A stretch of 64,000 bases of DNA from Pseudomonas extremaustralis (lineage in GTDB: Bacteria; Pseudomonadota; Gammaproteobacteria; Pseudomonadales; Pseudomonadaceae). Below, in pieces: positions 46,858 through 56,564 of this stretch. A program made the position numbers and the translations under genes. Numbering within the stretch: position 1 is the first letter of the stretch; every line of letters begins with the position of its first letter. Below the pieces are notes generated by a model. It saw nothing but the letters and a program-made list of their open reading frames with translations, had not been told where the DNA came from and searched no databases. The stretch is from NCBI RefSeq assembly GCF_900102035.1, contig NZ_LT629689.1, positions 3,952,001-4,016,000 on the forward strand, written 5' to 3'.

Positions 46858-46934
46858 TGGTCGGGGTAAGGGGATTCGAACTCCTGACATCCTGCTCCCA
46901 AAGCAGGCGCGCTACCGGACTGCGCTATACCCCG
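46858..46934 (-). tRNA. tRNA-Pro (UGG anticodon), copy 2
   Basis: Identical over 77 bases to the copy at 46607-46683, anticodon TGG, encoded CCA. The two copies are direct repeats 251 bases apart. Confidence 0.97.
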
Positions 46935-46944
46935 GTTTTGAAAT

Positions 46945-47020
46945 TGGCTCCGTGACCAGGACTCGAACCTGGGACCCAATGATTAACAGTCATTTGCTCT
47001 ACCGACTGAGCTATCACGGA
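46945..47020 (-). tRNA. tRNA-Asn (GUU anticodon)
   Basis: Minus strand: TCCGTGATAGCTCAGTCGGT..., anticodon loop CTGTTAA (anticodon GTT), T-arm GTTCGAGTC, encoded CCA end. First tRNA of the operon Asn-Pro-Lys-Pro. Confidence 0.97.
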
Positions 47021-47107
47021 ACTACATATTTCAAAGTAAAACTTTACTGCTTTTTGCTTCCTCTTCAACCCTTGCGTATCGCTACGTTCGTATCTCCGAG
47101 GCGCGCT

Positions 47108-47135
47108 ATTCTACAATCTTAAAAACCCCTGTCAA
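47108..47135 (-). promoter_or_regulatory. Strong sigma-70 promoter of the tRNA operon
   Basis: On the minus strand TTGACA (47130-47135), 16-base spacer, TAGAAT (47108-47113), followed by the GC-rich discriminator AGCGCGCC typical of stringently controlled stable-RNA promoters. About 88 bases before the tRNA-Asn 5' end. Confidence 0.85.
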
Positions 47136-47275
47136 CCCTTTAAACTGCTTTTAAGACAATGATTTGCGCTTCTTTCTGATTTCTTCTTGGGGAGAAGAAA
47201 TCCGTGGGCTGACGTTGCTGCGGGGCGCACTTTACAAGCCTTTGCCTTACAGTTCAACGCCCTATCGAAAAAAAA

Positions 47276-47294
47276 GGCCCCGCAATGCGGGGCC
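47276..47294 (-). terminator. Terminator of clpB
   Basis: Perfect 8-bp stem GGCCCCGC (47276-47283) / GCGGGGCC (47287-47294), 3-base loop, followed on the minus strand by a run of eight T (A-run 47268-47275). 27 bases after the clpB stop. The remaining spacer to the tRNA promoter shows nothing else. Confidence 0.92.
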
Positions 47295-47321
47295 TCCTCT
47301 TTATCACCCTATACATCAGGC

Positions 47322-49886
47322 TTAATGGAAGACAATTTCGTCGTTTTCCACAGTCGCCGTGACGCTGGTACCCGGCATGAAGCTGCCCGACAGGATCAGT
47401 TGCGCCAGCGGGTTCTCGATCCAGCGCTGGATCGCACGTTTCAATGGCCGTGCACCGTACACCGGGTCGTAACCCACCGCGATCAGCTTGTCCAAAGCCT
47501 CTGTGCTCAGCTCCAGCGACAACTCACGTTCAGCCAGACGAGCCCGCAGGCGGCCCAACTGGATCTCGGTGATGCCCGCGATCTGATCCCGTGCCAAAGG
47601 CTCGAAGATCACCACTTCATCGACCCGGTTGATGAATTCCGGGCGGAAGTGCGTGGTCAGCGCATCCATGACGGCGGCACGCTGGGCTTCACGATCACCG
47701 ACCAGTTCCTGGATCTGCATCGAACCCAGGTTGGACGTCATCACGATGACCGTATTGCGGAAGTCCACAGTGCGTCCGTGACTGTCGGTCAAACGGCCGT
47801 CTTCCAGTACCTGCAGCAAGATGTTGAACACATCCGGGTGGGCCTTCTCGACCTCGTCCAGCAGGATTACCGAGTAAGGCTTGCGTCGCACGGCTTCGGT
47901 CAGGTAACCGCCCTCTTCGTAGCCTACGTAGCCTGGTGGAGCACCGATCAAGCGTGCCACCGAATGTTTCTCCATGAATTCGGACATATCGATCCGCACC
48001 ATGGCCTCTTCGGTATCGAAGAGGAACTCGGCCAAGGCCTTGCACAGCTCGGTCTTACCCACGCCGGTCGGGCCGAGGAACATGAACGAGCCGCTCGGAC
48101 GGTTCGGGTCGGACAACCCGGCCCGTGAGCGCCGCACCGCGTTGGACACTGCCACCACCGCCTCTTCCTGGCCGATGACGCGCTGGTGCAACAGGCTTTC
48201 CATCTTCATCAGCTTGTCGCGCTCGCCTTCGAGCATTTTCGACACAGGGATACCGGTCCACTTCGAAACGACTTCGGCAATCTCTTCCTCAGTCACCTTG
48301 CTGCGCAGCAATTGGTTCTCACTGTGGCCATGTTGGGCGACCATCTGCAGGCTGCGCTCCAGGTCCGGGATCACCCCATACTGCAGCTCGGCCATGCGGT
48401 TCAGATCACCTTTACGGCGTGCGGCTTCCAGCTCTTGACGCGATTGTTCGATTTTTTGCTGAATCTGTGCAGAGCCCTGCACTTCAGCTTTTTCCGCGCT
48501 CCAGATTTCTTCGAGGTCCGAATATTCACGTTCCAGACGCACGATTTCTTCCTGGAGTTTTTCCAGGCGTTTCTTCGCGGCTTCGTCTTCTTCTTTTTTC
48601 AGAGCCTGGGATTCGACTTTCAGTTGAATCAGGCGACGATCCAGGCGGTCGAGCACTTCCGGCTTCGAATCGATCTCCATGCGAATGCGGCTGGCCGCTT
48701 CGTCGATCAGGTCGATGGCCTTGTCGGGCAATTGACGGTCGGTGATATAGCGATGGCTCAGCTTGGCCGCCGCGATGATCGCGCCGTCAGTGATCGCCAC
48801 CTTATGGTGGACCTCATAGCGCTCCTTCAAGCCGCGCAGGATCGCGATGGTGTCTTCTTCGCTCGGCTCTTCCACCAACACTTTCTGGAAGCGCCGCTCA
48901 AGGGCCGCATCCTTCTCGATGTACTGGCGATACTCGTTAAGCGTGGTGGCACCGACGCAGTGCAACTCACCCCGAGCCAGCGCAGGCTTGAGCATGTTGC
49001 CAGCGTCCATGGAGCCTTCGCCTTTACCGGCGCCGACCATGGTGTGCAATTCGTCGATAAACAGAATGATCTGCCCTTCCTGCTTCGACAGTTCGTTCAA
49101 CAGGGATTTGAGGCGCTCTTCGAACTCGCCACGGAATTTGGCCCCCGCGATCAACGCCCCCATGTCCAGGGACAGCAGGCGCTTGCCTTTAAGGCCGTCC
49201 GGCACTTCACCATTAATGATGCGCTGGGCCAGGCCTTCGGCAATTGCGGTTTTACCCACGCCAGGTTCGCCGATCAGCACCGGGTTGTTTTTGGTACGAC
49301 GTTGCAGAACCTGGATGGTGCGACGGATTTCGTCATCACGGCCGATCACCGGGTCAAGCTTGCCTTCTTCGGCGCGCTTGGTCAGGTCGACGGTGTACTT
49401 GTCCAGGGCTTGGCGCGACTCCTCGTGGTTAGGGTCGTTCACCGCATCGCCGCCACGCAGGTTGTTGATGGCGTTTTCCAGGGCTTTCTTGCTCACGCCC
49501 TGGCCCAGCAACAACTTGCCGAGCTTGCTGTTTTCGTCCATGGCAGCGAGCAATACCAACTCGCTGGAGATGAACTGGTCACCTTTCTGCTGGGCCAAGC
49601 GGTCCGCCTGGTTCAACAGACGCGCCAGATCCTGGGACATGTTCACATCGCCCGTAGGATTCTGGATTTTCGGCAGTTGGTCGAGTTCTTTACTCAACTC
49701 TTTGCGCAAGCTGTTGACGTCGAAACCCACCTGCATCAGCAAGGGCTTGATAGAACCACCTTGCTGCTCCAGCAGCGCCTGCATCAAGTGCGCAGGCTCG
49801 ATAGCCGGATGGTCGAGGCCGACCGCCAGGGATTGGGAGTCCGATAGAGCCAATTGCAATTTGCTGGTTAAACGATCAATACGCAT
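47322..49886 (-). CDS. clpB: Protein disaggregase chaperone ClpB
   Basis: Heat-shock AAA+ disaggregase working with DnaK, 854 aa. N-terminal Clp-N domain (residues 1-145), first AAA module with Walker [14 protein letters not shown] (about 206) and Walker [15 protein letters not shown], the coiled-coil middle domain (about 410-525, rich in Glu/Lys/Arg), and the second AAA module with [10 protein letters not shown] (about 605) and [16 protein letters not shown] 49886 follows AAGGAAGGTG. A sigma-32-type promoter lies about 100 bases upstream. Internal initiation, known for other ClpB proteins, was not examined. Confidence 0.97.
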   Translation of the reverse strand: MRIDRLTSKLQLALSDSQSLAVGLDHPAIEPAHLMQALLEQQGGSIKPLLMQVGFDVNSLRKELSKELDQLPKIQNPTGDVNMSQDLARLLNQADRLAQQKGDQFISSELVLLAAMDENSKLGKLLLGQGVSKKALENAINNLRGGDAVNDPNHEESRQALDKYTVDLTKRAEEGKLDPVIGRDDEIRRTIQVLQRRTKNNPVLIGEPGVGKTAIAEGLAQRIINGEVPDGLKGKRLLSLDMGALIAGAKFRGEFEERLKSLLNELSKQEGQIILFIDELHTMVGAGKGEGSMDAGNMLKPALARGELHCVGATTLNEYRQYIEKDAALERRFQKVLVEEPSEEDTIAILRGLKERYEVHHKVAITDGAIIAAAKLSHRYITDRQLPDKAIDLIDEAASRIRMEIDSKPEVLDRLDRRLIQLKVESQALKKEEDEAAKKRLEKLQEEIVRLEREYSDLEEIWSAEKAEVQGSAQIQQKIEQSRQELEAARRKGDLNRMAELQYGVIPDLERSLQMVAQHGHSENQLLRSKVTEEEIAEVVSKWTGIPVSKMLEGERDKLMKMESLLHQRVIGQEEAVVAVSNAVRRSRAGLSDPNRPSGSFMFLGPTGVGKTELCKALAEFLFDTEEAMVRIDMSEFMEKHSVARLIGAPPGYVGYEEGGYLTEAVRRKPYSVILLDEVEKAHPDVFNILLQVLEDGRLTDSHGRTVDFRNTVIVMTSNLGSMQIQELVGDREAQRAAVMDALTTHFRPEFINRVDEVVIFEPLARDQIAGITEIQLGRLRARLAERELSLELSTEALDKLIAVGYDPVYGARPLKRAIQRWIENPLAQLILSGSFMPGTSVTATVENDEIVFH

Positions 49887-49921
49887 TAGTCACCTTCCTT
49901 TTGAGCAGGCCGGAGCTATGT

Positions 49922-49945
49922 ATGAGCGAGCTTGCTCGCGAGTAA
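49922..49945. repeat. Solo REP-type palindrome in the clpB leader
   Basis: ATGAGCGAGCTTGCTCGCGA: an imperfect palindrome of the P. fluorescens family, located between the clpB promoter and start codon, so it is transcribed as part of the clpB 5' untranslated region. Confidence 0.7.
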
Positions 49946-49981
49946 CACATCCTGATGAAGAAACCTGCCAGATAGCCCTAT

Positions 49982-50009
49982 AGATGTGGTCGATTCTGGG
50001 AGATTCAAG
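49982..50009 (-). promoter_or_regulatory. Sigma-32 (RpoH) heat-shock promoter of clpB
   Basis: On the minus strand CTTGAA (50004-50009), 14-base spacer, CCACATCT (49982-49989). The RpoH consensus is CTTGAAA-N(11-16)-CCCCATnT, so only one position in each box differs. It lies in the gap after pgeF and about 100 bases before clpB. Confidence 0.85.
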
Positions 50010-50039
50010 CTTCGGGCAGTTGACGCAGATCAGAAGAGT

Positions 50040-50765
50040 CTAGCGCTCCAGCCAAATAAGGGAGGCGAACCGACCCGTACGTGGACTGCGGCGGTAAGAA
50101 AAGAAGCGTGGATCGTTGACGGTGCAGAACCCGCCACCGTAGACAGCGGTGATACCGCGAGCCGCCAGGCGCAGACGGGCCAACTGGTAGATGTTGGCCA
50201 TGAACTTGCCGGGACGGGTGCTGGGGACAAAGGCTTGGGCGGTGATCGGCAGTTGCTGCACGAACGCCTCGCGCACTTCCGGGCCGACTTCGAAGGCTTG
50301 CGGGCCAATGGCCGGGCCTAGCCAGACCAATACGTCGGCCGGCTCGGCGCCCAGGCTTTCGACTGCGGCTTCCAGCACACCCGCCGCCAACCCACGCCAA
50401 CCGGCATGGGCGGCCGCCACGCGAGTGCCGGCACGGTTGCAGAACAACGCAGGCAGACAATCGGCAGTCATGGAAGTGCAGGCGATACCCGGTGTGCTGG
50501 TCCAACTGCCATCGGCTTCGGCGGTGTGCGACGGATCAGCCTCGACCACCCTGATCCCGTGGACCTGGCGTAACCAGGCCGGGTGAATATCGAAAGCATC
50601 GGTAAGACGACGGCGATTTTCAAGAACCGCCTCAAGGCTGTCCTCGACATGATCGCCCAGGTTGAGGCTGTCGAACGGCGCCAGACTGACGCCGCCCGCA
50701 CGGGTGGTGACGCAGGCCTTGACCTGAGCCGGCGCGGGCCAGTCAGGAATCAGCCAGTCACTCAT
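50040..50765 (-). CDS. pgeF: Peptidoglycan editing factor / YfiH family (laccase domain)
   Basis: 241-aa cytosolic zinc protein of the DUF152/YfiH family. The metal-binding histidines and cysteine are in RQVHGIRV, TADCLPALFC and VAAAHAGWRGLAAGV. Family members remove wrong L-Ser from cell-wall precursors (PgeF). The start ATG overlaps the rluD stop by four bases, making a two-gene operon rluD-pgeF; this pairing is conserved upstream of clpB in gamma-proteobacteria. Confidence 0.93.
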   Translation of the reverse strand: MSDWLIPDWPAPAQVKACVTTRAGGVSLAPFDSLNLGDHVEDSLEAVLENRRRLTDAFDIHPAWLRQVHGIRVVEADPSHTAEADGSWTSTPGIACTSMTADCLPALFCNRAGTRVAAAHAGWRGLAAGVLEAAVESLGAEPADVLVWLGPAIGPQAFEVGPEVREAFVQQLPITAQAFVPSTRPGKFMANIYQLARLRLAARGITAVYGGGFCTVNDPRFFSYRRSPRTGRFASLIWLER

Positions 50766-51724
50766 CCTACAAATGCCTCGCGATCCTGCTTGAGCAGCGA
50801 CAACAACCAGACCAAATCGTCCGGCAGAGGCGATTCCCAGCTCATCCGCTTACCGCTCGTCGGATGGTCCAGCTCCAGGAAGCGTGCGTGCAAAGCCTGA
50901 CGCGGGAAGGTTTTCAGCGATTCAACCATGGTGGCACTGGCCGCTGGCGGAATGCGGAAGCGACCACCGTAGGCCGGATCTCCGACCAACGGGAAGTTGA
51001 TGTGCGCCATGTGTACGCGAATCTGGTGGGTACGACCGGTTTCCAGCTTGACCCGCACGTGAGTGTGGGATCGGAAACGCTCCAGCACACGGTAGTGGCT
51101 GACGGCCTGCTTGCCGCCCTCCATTACCGCCATACGCTGACGCTGCTGGCCGTGGCGACCGATCGGCGCGTTGATCTTGCCACCCGCCACCACGACACCG
51201 ATCACGATGCATTCGTAGATCCGGCTGACGCTGCGGCTCTGCAATTGCGTAACCAGCTGCGTCTGCGCCTGGATGGTCTTGGCTACCACCATCAGGCCGG
51301 TGGTGTCTTTGTCCAGGCGGTGCACGATGCCGCAACGCGGCACATTGATGATGTCCGGTACGTGGTGCAGCAGAGCATTGAGCAAAGTGCCATCAGCGTG
51401 CCCGGCCGCCGGGTGAACCACCAGGCCTGCGGGTTTGTTGATGACCAGGATGTCGTCGTCTTCATAGACGATGTCCAGCTCGATGTCCTGGGCGACCCAT
51501 TCTCCCTGGGCTTCCTGCTCGGCAGTCAGCTCAAGAATCGCACCGCCATGCACTATGTCTCGCGGGCGGATGACCGCTCCATCCACAGTCAGGCGGCCGT
51601 CTTTGATCCAGGCGGAAAGGCGCGAGCGCGAGTGCTCAGCGAATAATTGTGCGGCGACTTGATCGAGGCGTTGGCCGCCCAATTCGGACGGCACCTCTGC
51701 GCGAAGTTCAATTTTATCGGACAT
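50762..51724 (-). CDS. rluD: 23S rRNA pseudouridine synthase RluD
   Basis: 320 aa. N-terminal S4 RNA-binding domain (residues about 16-75, RLDQVAAQLFAEHSRSRLSA) and the RluA-type catalytic domain with Asp in HRLDKDTTGLMVVAK. It makes pseudouridines 1911, 1915 and 1917 in helix 69 of 23S rRNA in E. coli. Divergent from bamD, a conserved arrangement. Confidence 0.95.
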   Translation of the reverse strand: MSDKIELRAEVPSELGGQRLDQVAAQLFAEHSRSRLSAWIKDGRLTVDGAVIRPRDIVHGGAILELTAEQEAQGEWVAQDIELDIVYEDDDILVINKPAGLVVHPAAGHADGTLLNALLHHVPDIINVPRCGIVHRLDKDTTGLMVVAKTIQAQTQLVTQLQSRSVSRIYECIVIGVVVAGGKINAPIGRHGQQRQRMAVMEGGKQAVSHYRVLERFRSHTHVRVKLETGRTHQIRVHMAHINFPLVGDPAYGGRFRIPPAASATMVESLKTFPRQALHARFLELDHPTSGKRMSWESPLPDDLVWLLSLLKQDREAFVG

Positions 51725-51873
51725 GCTCAGACTAGGCGTGGCACAGCCTTTGGTTTCGGCTGCGCGCTTGTGGTTAAATACGGCGTCTTTTGCCCCGAGG
51801 CTTTCAACGGGGCGCTCATCATAACAGGACGGCCCCGCCCAAGACAGCGGCCGTCATAGGGACGCAAGCCGCC
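51725..51873. promoter_or_regulatory. rluD/bamD divergent promoter region
   Basis: 149 bases separating the two divergent starts. The stretch GGTTAAATACGGCG (51773-51786) could hold a -10 for bamD, but no -35 stands out. No further structure seen. Confidence 0.3.
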
Positions 51874-52899
51874 ATGCAAGTGAAACACCTGCTGCTGATC
51901 GCCATCCTCGCCATGACTGCTGCTTGCTCGTCAACAAAGGAAGTCGTCGACGAAAACCTGAGCGAAGTCGAGTTGTACCAACTGGCTCAGAAAGACTTGG
52001 ACAATAATAGCTACACCAGCGCCACAGCGAAGCTGAAGGCACTGGAGTCGCGCTATCCGTTCGGACGCTACGCCGACCAGGCCCAGCTCGAGCTGATCTA
52101 CGCCAACTACAAGAACGCCGAGCCGGAAGCTGCCAAGTCCGCCGCCGAGCGTTTTATCCGCCTGCACCCGCAGCACCCGAACGTGGACTACGCCTACTAC
52201 CTCAAGGGCCTGACTTCGTTCGACCAGGACGTGGGCCTGCTGGCGCGGTTCCTGCCGCTGGACATGACCAAGCGTGACCCCGGCGCTGCCCGCGACTCCT
52301 ACAACGAGTTCGCCCAACTGACCAGCCGCTACCCCAACAGCCGCTACGCGCCGGATGCCAAGCAGCGCATGATCTACCTGCGCAACCTGCTGGCGGCCTA
52401 CGAAATCCACGTCGCCCACTACTACCTGACCCGTCAGGCCTATGTAGCGGCGGCCAACCGTGGCCGTTACGTAGTGGAAAACTTCCAGGAAACCCCTTCG
52501 GTGGGTGATGGCCTGGCGGTGATGACCGAGTCTTACCAGCGCCTGCACCTGGACGAACTGGCCAGCACCAGCCTGGAAACCCTGAAGCTGAACTACCCTG
52601 ATCACCCTAGCCTGAAAGACGGCCAGTTCGTGCCTCAGGTTGCCGAAGCGGACAACCGTTCGTGGCTGAGCAAGTACACCCTCGGCCTGATCGAGTCCCG
52701 TCCACCGCTGCCGCCGGGCGAAACCCGCGCCAACCAGGACGTGATGAAGCAATTCCAGGACGCGAAGGAAGCGATTCCTGCGGACCTCAAGCCACACGAC
52801 GAAAACGGCGACGTGATCGAAGAGCAAGCACCTCAGGCCCTGGGCAACAACCAGGATCGCTCGTGGTTCAGCTACATGACGTTCGGCGTGTTCGACTGA
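51874..52899 (+). CDS. bamD: Outer-membrane assembly lipoprotein BamD
   Basis: 341-aa lipoprotein of the BAM complex that folds outer-membrane proteins. Lipobox LAMTAAC (Cys at residue 18), then five TPR-like helical pairs ([51 protein letters not shown]). The C-terminal extension of about 100 residues beyond the E. coli form is normal in pseudomonads. ATG 51874 begins the signal peptide; the long in-frame extension upstream is non-coding. Ends at a strong terminator. Confidence 0.96.
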   Translation: MQVKHLLLIAILAMTAACSSTKEVVDENLSEVELYQLAQKDLDNNSYTSATAKLKALESRYPFGRYADQAQLELIYANYKNAEPEAAKSAAERFIRLHPQHPNVDYAYYLKGLTSFDQDVGLLARFLPLDMTKRDPGAARDSYNEFAQLTSRYPNSRYAPDAKQRMIYLRNLLAAYEIHVAHYYLTRQAYVAAANRGRYVVENFQETPSVGDGLAVMTESYQRLHLDELASTSLETLKLNYPDHPSLKDGQFVPQVAEADNRSWLSKYTLGLIESRPPLPPGETRANQDVMKQFQDAKEAIPADLKPHDENGDVIEEQAPQALGNNQDRSWFSYMTFGVFD

Positions 52900-52915
52900 C
52901 CGGTCGACGCAACGC

Positions 52916-52945
52916 AAAAAGGGAGCCCCTCGGGGCTCCCTTTTT
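52916..52945. terminator. Terminator after bamD
   Basis: AAAAAGGGAGCCCC (52916-52929) / GGGGCTCCCTTTTT (52932-52945), perfect 14-bp inverted repeat with a two-base loop in the centre. Symmetric A/T ends allow bidirectional use. Confidence 0.92.
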
Positions 52946-53025
52946 CATGGGCAAGCATTATTGCGCTGTGCGCTCGGCACGTCCTTGGCTAAACTGGCGC
53001 CTTCCTTGTCGAGAAACCTCCCATC

Positions 53026-53259
53026 ATGCTTCGTCTCCTGTTCTGGATTGCCGTTATTGCCGCCGCGGTATGGTTCTGGCGCAAATTCAAAAGCCCGGCG
53101 GCTAAACAGCCACGCCCAAGCGAACCCGACGCCGCCCTGATGGTGCGCTGCGCTCACTGCGGCGTGCACTTGCCACAAGACCGCGCACTCAGCTCACACC
53201 AGCAGTGGTATTGCACCCAGGCACATCTGGAACAAGGGCCGAAGTCTATTCAGCGTTGA
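53026..53259 (+). CDS. PP0621-family small zinc-ribbon membrane protein
   Basis: 77 aa: one N-terminal membrane segment (LLFWIAVIAAAVWFW), a basic linker, then RCAHCGVHLP and later YCTQAHLEQ, a CxxC plus Cys/His set that could bind one metal ion. It agrees with the small PP0621 family of pseudomonads. It occupies the place between bamD and thiO where P. aeruginosa has pilS-pilR. The last 14 bases overlap the 3' end of thiO. Confidence 0.75.
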   Translation: MLRLLFWIAVIAAAVWFWRKFKSPAAKQPRPSEPDAALMVRCAHCGVHLPQDRALSSHQQWYCTQAHLEQGPKSIQR

Positions 53260-54355
53260 CTCGACCGGCGGGAGCATAGGGTGTCGGATCGATGATCGGT
53301 GCACGCCCCAGCAACAAGTCGGCAAACAATTGGCATGAGGCCGGGGCCAGTACCAGGCCGTTGCGGTAATGCCCGCAGTTGAGCCATAGCCCTTCGAAAC
53401 CAGGCACCTGACCGATATAGGGAATGCCCTCCGGCGAACCGGGGCGCAAGCCGGCCCAATGCCCTACCACCTCTGCGCCTGCCAGAGCGGGGATCAGCTC
53501 CACCGCCGATGCCTTGAGGCTTTCCAGCGCAGTTTGAGTGGGGGTCTTGTCGAAGCCTTCATGCTCCAGGGTACTACCGACCAGGATGTGCCCATCGCGC
53601 CGGGGAATCGCATAACGCCCCTTGGCCAGGACCATGCTCGACAGGAAGCCGGGCGCACACTTGTACAGAATCATCTGGCCCTTGACCGGCTCCACCGGCA
53701 ACGACAGGCCCAGCGTGCCCAACAACTCACCGCTCCATGCACCTGCCGCCAGCACGACCTGATCGCCGAAGATCGCGCCATCGGCCGTGTTCACGCCCAC
53801 CACACGGGCGCCGTCCAGGACAAAACCGGCCACCTCGCATTGCTCGTGAATCGTCACGCCAGGTAGCGCCAACAGCGCGGCCTTCAGGGATTTGACCAGC
53901 CGCGGGTTGCGCACATTGGCCACGTTGGCCATGTAGATCGCCTGGGAATACCCTGCGCCGAGCACCGGAACCGCATCATGGGCAGCGCAGACATCCACTT
54001 TGCTCAAGGGCCGACCTTCACGTGCCGCCCAGGCCAGGGCTTGCGCTTCGTCCTCCAGATCGAGCCAATACAGCCCCGTGGTGTGAACCTCCGGGTCTAC
54101 ACCGGTGGCCGCAAACAAGCGCTCAGCCAGTTGCGGATAGAAATCCTGGGACCAATGGGCCAGCGCAGTGACCGCCGGGCTGTATCGCCATGGATACAGC
54201 GGTGAAACGATGCCTCCGCCGGCCCAAGAGGATTCCTGCCCTACACCCGCGCGCTCCAGCAGCACCACCGCCTGCCCCTGGGTCGCCAGGTTGAACGCCG
54301 TGAGCAACCCGATTACTCCACCACCGACAACCACCACTTGCTGTTGCTTAGCCAT
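53246..54355 (-). CDS. thiO: Glycine oxidase / FAD-dependent amine oxidase ThiO
   Basis: 369-aa DAO-family flavoenzyme. FAD-binding VVVVGGGVIGLLTAF at residues 7-21, GAGVGQESSWAGGGIVSPLY region, and the C-terminal GHYRNGLVLAPAS typical of ThiO. It oxidises glycine to iminoglycine for the thiazole of thiamine. ATG 54355 (or the ATG directly before it) chosen; a 50-codon extension upstream has no family match. It lies 62 bases after pilE in the same orientation. Confidence 0.92.
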   Translation of the reverse strand: MAKQQQVVVVGGGVIGLLTAFNLATQGQAVVLLERAGVGQESSWAGGGIVSPLYPWRYSPAVTALAHWSQDFYPQLAERLFAATGVDPEVHTTGLYWLDLEDEAQALAWAAREGRPLSKVDVCAAHDAVPVLGAGYSQAIYMANVANVRNPRLVKSLKAALLALPGVTIHEQCEVAGFVLDGARVVGVNTADGAIFGDQVVLAAGAWSGELLGTLGLSLPVEPVKGQMILYKCAPGFLSSMVLAKGRYAIPRRDGHILVGSTLEHEGFDKTPTQTALESLKASAVELIPALAGAEVVGHWAGLRPGSPEGIPYIGQVPGFEGLWLNCGHYRNGLVLAPASCQLFADLLLGRAPIIDPTPYAPAGRVNAE

Positions 54356-54417
54356 CATTTGATCCAGCCAATAAATAGAAACAAGCGCACCCGGCGCCCA
54401 ATCATCCAGCATCCTCA

Positions 54418-54813
54418 TCATTGCCCCCAGCACGCCTTGCGCGACATGTGCGCTGCAGCGCCTGGGTTGGCCCGTGCGCCGGTGCTGGTCAGGCTGAAGT
54501 TGCCGCAAGGGTCGCCGGCCATCACCGAATCGGCGACAGGCGTGGCTACCAGACGGTAATCCTGAGGGTTCAATGCAGCGGTGATTCTATAGCGATCGTT
54601 GCCCGCACTGAGGCCGCTTGCATCAATAAAACTGCCGTTCCTCGCATAAAAGCGCTCAAGGTGCTGAGCCTGCTCGATCAAGAGCCCGGCGATTTCGACG
54701 CGATAGACCTTTTTTACATGACCGGTATACCCGGGGTAAACGATCCCTGCCAGAAACGCAATGATCGCAACAGCGATCAATGATTCGATCAAGGTAAAAC
54801 CCTGGCTATCCAT
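54418..54813 (-). CDS. pilE: Minor type IV pilin PilE
   Basis: 131-aa pseudopilin-like protein. Very short leader MDSQG, then FTLIESLIAVAIIAFLAGIV with Glu5; two cysteines near the C-terminus (DPCGNF, KACWGQ) probably form the family disulphide. ATG 54813 has AAGGAG about 15 bases upstream; the ATG 12 codons earlier lies inside pilX. Last minor pilin of the pilV-pilW-pilX-pilE cluster; in P. aeruginosa pilY1 and pilY2 lie between pilX and pilE. Confidence 0.9.
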   Translation of the reverse strand: MDSQGFTLIESLIAVAIIAFLAGIVYPGYTGHVKKVYRVEIAGLLIEQAQHLERFYARNGSFIDASGLSAGNDRYRITAALNPQDYRLVATPVADSVMAGDPCGNFSLTSTGARANPGAAAHMSRKACWGQ

Positions 54814-54830
54814 GCCCACCCCACTGCTCC

Positions 54831-55361
54831 TTATTGAAGTTGTCGCCATGCCACTCGCAGAAACCGCGAGCGGCCCTCCTCTTCTACCCGCGCGTACACA
54901 CTCTCCAGCACCGCACGCGACCGCCCACTAAACCCCACCGCCGTCACTCGAAACACCGCCGCCGGGGTTTGCGCTGGCAGATGGGCCAGCCCCATGCCTT
55001 GCCCCAGGGACTGAATACCGTAGAGCCCGTCCTTCAGCGCAACCCAGCTCACCGCCGAACCAGGGTTCATCCCGGCCGTCACCACCGAAAACGCTTCAGC
55101 CGGCGGCGCACAAGTCACGATCGATCGGCACACCGGCACCGCCGCAGGTTCGCGCTGTATGCGCGACTCCCCCAGCCTCAGCCCACTTTCGGCCTGTTGA
55201 AACGACTGGTTGCGATGCCAGAGGCTGCCGGCGATCTTTTGCTGTGTCACCGCCTCCTGGATCGACACCAGGCCGATCAGCGACAACAGCAACAAAAACA
55301 CCAGGCTGATCAACAGGACCATTCCTGTCTGGCGCACATCAATACGTTCAGAACGTCCCAT
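54831..55361 (-). CDS. pilX: Minor type IV pilin PilX
   Basis: 176 aa. Leader ending RQTG, then MVLLISLVFLLLLSLIGLVSIQ; like other PilX proteins it lacks the Glu5 of ordinary pilins. Residues EAVTQQKIAGSLWHRNQSFQQAESGL are the usual PilX helix continuation. Its start lies seven bases after the pilW stop, and its stop 17 bases before pilE. Confidence 0.88.
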   Translation of the reverse strand: MGRSERIDVRQTGMVLLISLVFLLLLSLIGLVSIQEAVTQQKIAGSLWHRNQSFQQAESGLRLGESRIQREPAAVPVCRSIVTCAPPAEAFSVVTAGMNPGSAVSWVALKDGLYGIQSLGQGMGLAHLPAQTPAAVFRVTAVGFSGRSRAVLESVYARVEEEGRSRFLRVAWRQLQ

Positions 55362-55368
55362 GCTCGTC

Positions 55369-56070
55369 CTACCCCAAACGATTTCGCAGCGCCGCCACGA
55401 CGCTGTAGGTTTGATCCTTTACCCGGCCTGTCGGGTCCTGCAGTGTCATCTGGATGCGCACACTGCGTATCAAAGACGCATCGGCCGGACTGGGGTCGTA
55501 GCGCGCCACCGTCAATGAAGATGGCTTGTCGGCAACGCCAAAGCTGATATCGAAACGCTGCACGTTATCCGCCAACACCGCCTTGGCTGGCGCTGCGGGC
55601 GTGCTGATCTTCAACTGGCCCGCTTCGAACGTGTAGGTGAGCTGGCGTGCCGCAAAGCGGATCTGCCCCGGTGCGGGCGCAGGTGCACTTCCGGCATACG
55701 CTTGGGCGGTGCCCGTGCAGTCGGACACCACTGTCCAGTCGGGTTTGCCACCGCCACTGTCGGCGGTAACGAGCGTCAGCGACATGGAGGCGCTGCCTGT
55801 ATTCCATGCGACAGGCCGATCGAAGGCCGGCGGGGCATTGTCGATAGAGGCCGTGGCCAGGCAGCCGAACATGCCGGCCTGGCGAATATCCTGAATCAAC
55901 TTGCCAAGCACAAAACGCGCATCGTCCTGAAGCAACATTGCAGCCTGTTGGCTGGCGTGGGTCGCTCGCGCGCTGATCGCCACCTGGCTGACGCCAAGCA
56001 CCAGGATCAGGCCCACCGCCATGGCCAGCAGCAACTCGATCAGGCTGAACCCCCGAACCTGGCCTCTCAT
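55369..56070 (-). CDS. pilW: Minor type IV pilin PilW
   Basis: 233 aa. Leader MRGQVRG, then FSLIELLLAMAVGLILVLGV with Glu5, and the longer soluble domain typical of PilW (two cysteines in FGCLATAS and SDCTGTAQ). ATG 56070 overlaps the pilV stop by four bases. Confidence 0.9.
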   Translation of the reverse strand: MRGQVRGFSLIELLLAMAVGLILVLGVSQVAISARATHASQQAAMLLQDDARFVLGKLIQDIRQAGMFGCLATASIDNAPPAFDRPVAWNTGSASMSLTLVTADSGGGKPDWTVVSDCTGTAQAYAGSAPAPAPGQIRFAARQLTYTFEAGQLKISTPAAPAKAVLADNVQRFDISFGVADKPSSLTVARYDPSPADASLIRSVRIQMTLQDPTGRVKDQTYSVVAALRNRLG

Positions 56071-56564
56071 CGTGCCAACCCCGACTCGTTACCGATGCGA
56101 CTGCTCAGAGTGAAGGTTTGCCGGGCCCCGGGGGCATCCGTGCCGCGGCGCTCATCCCAACTGATGCTCACCGTCACTTCGTTTGTGCTGATCGCCACCG
56201 AGCCTTTGCCACTATCCCCAGCAAAACCACGGATATTGGCCTCGAAATCATGCAAGTCCACGTCACGCACACTGGCGGTGGCGGTACTCACTGACGCGTG
56301 CTCTTCCCCACGCCACGCGTAGTCAGCGCCGGAATTGGCGCGAATGCGGTCGAGCATGTCGTAAGCGATGAAGCTGGCTTGGCTGGTCATCCTTGAGTTG
56401 TCGGTGTACTTGAGCGCATTGAGCTGGATCACCGCCGCGCCTAGCAGGCCGATGGAGAGGATCAGCATCGCCACGAGCACCTCGATCAGCGTCATGCCGG
56501 TCTGGCGCCCAGGCTCAGCGCGGGGAAAGCATGGGGTCGAGCGTGTAGGCATTACCGTCGTCAT
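56067..56564 (-). CDS. pilV: Minor type IV pilin PilV
   Basis: About 165 aa. Leader ending GRQTG, then MTLIEVLVAMLILSIGLLGA with Glu5, followed by ALKYTDNSRMTSQASFIAYDMLDRIRANS, a strong PilV signature. The start is uncertain: ATG 56564 (MTTVMP) or ATG 56552 (MPTRST); neither has a good ribosome-binding site. A much longer in-frame extension toward 57101 runs antisense to fimT and was rejected. First gene of the minor pilin operon. Confidence 0.88.
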   Translation of the reverse strand: MTTVMPTRSTPCFPRAEPGRQTGMTLIEVLVAMLILSIGLLGAAVIQLNALKYTDNSRMTSQASFIAYDMLDRIRANSGADYAWRGEEHASVSTATASVRDVDLHDFEANIRGFAGDSGKGSVAISTNEVTVSISWDERRGTDAPGARQTFTLSSRIGNESGLAR

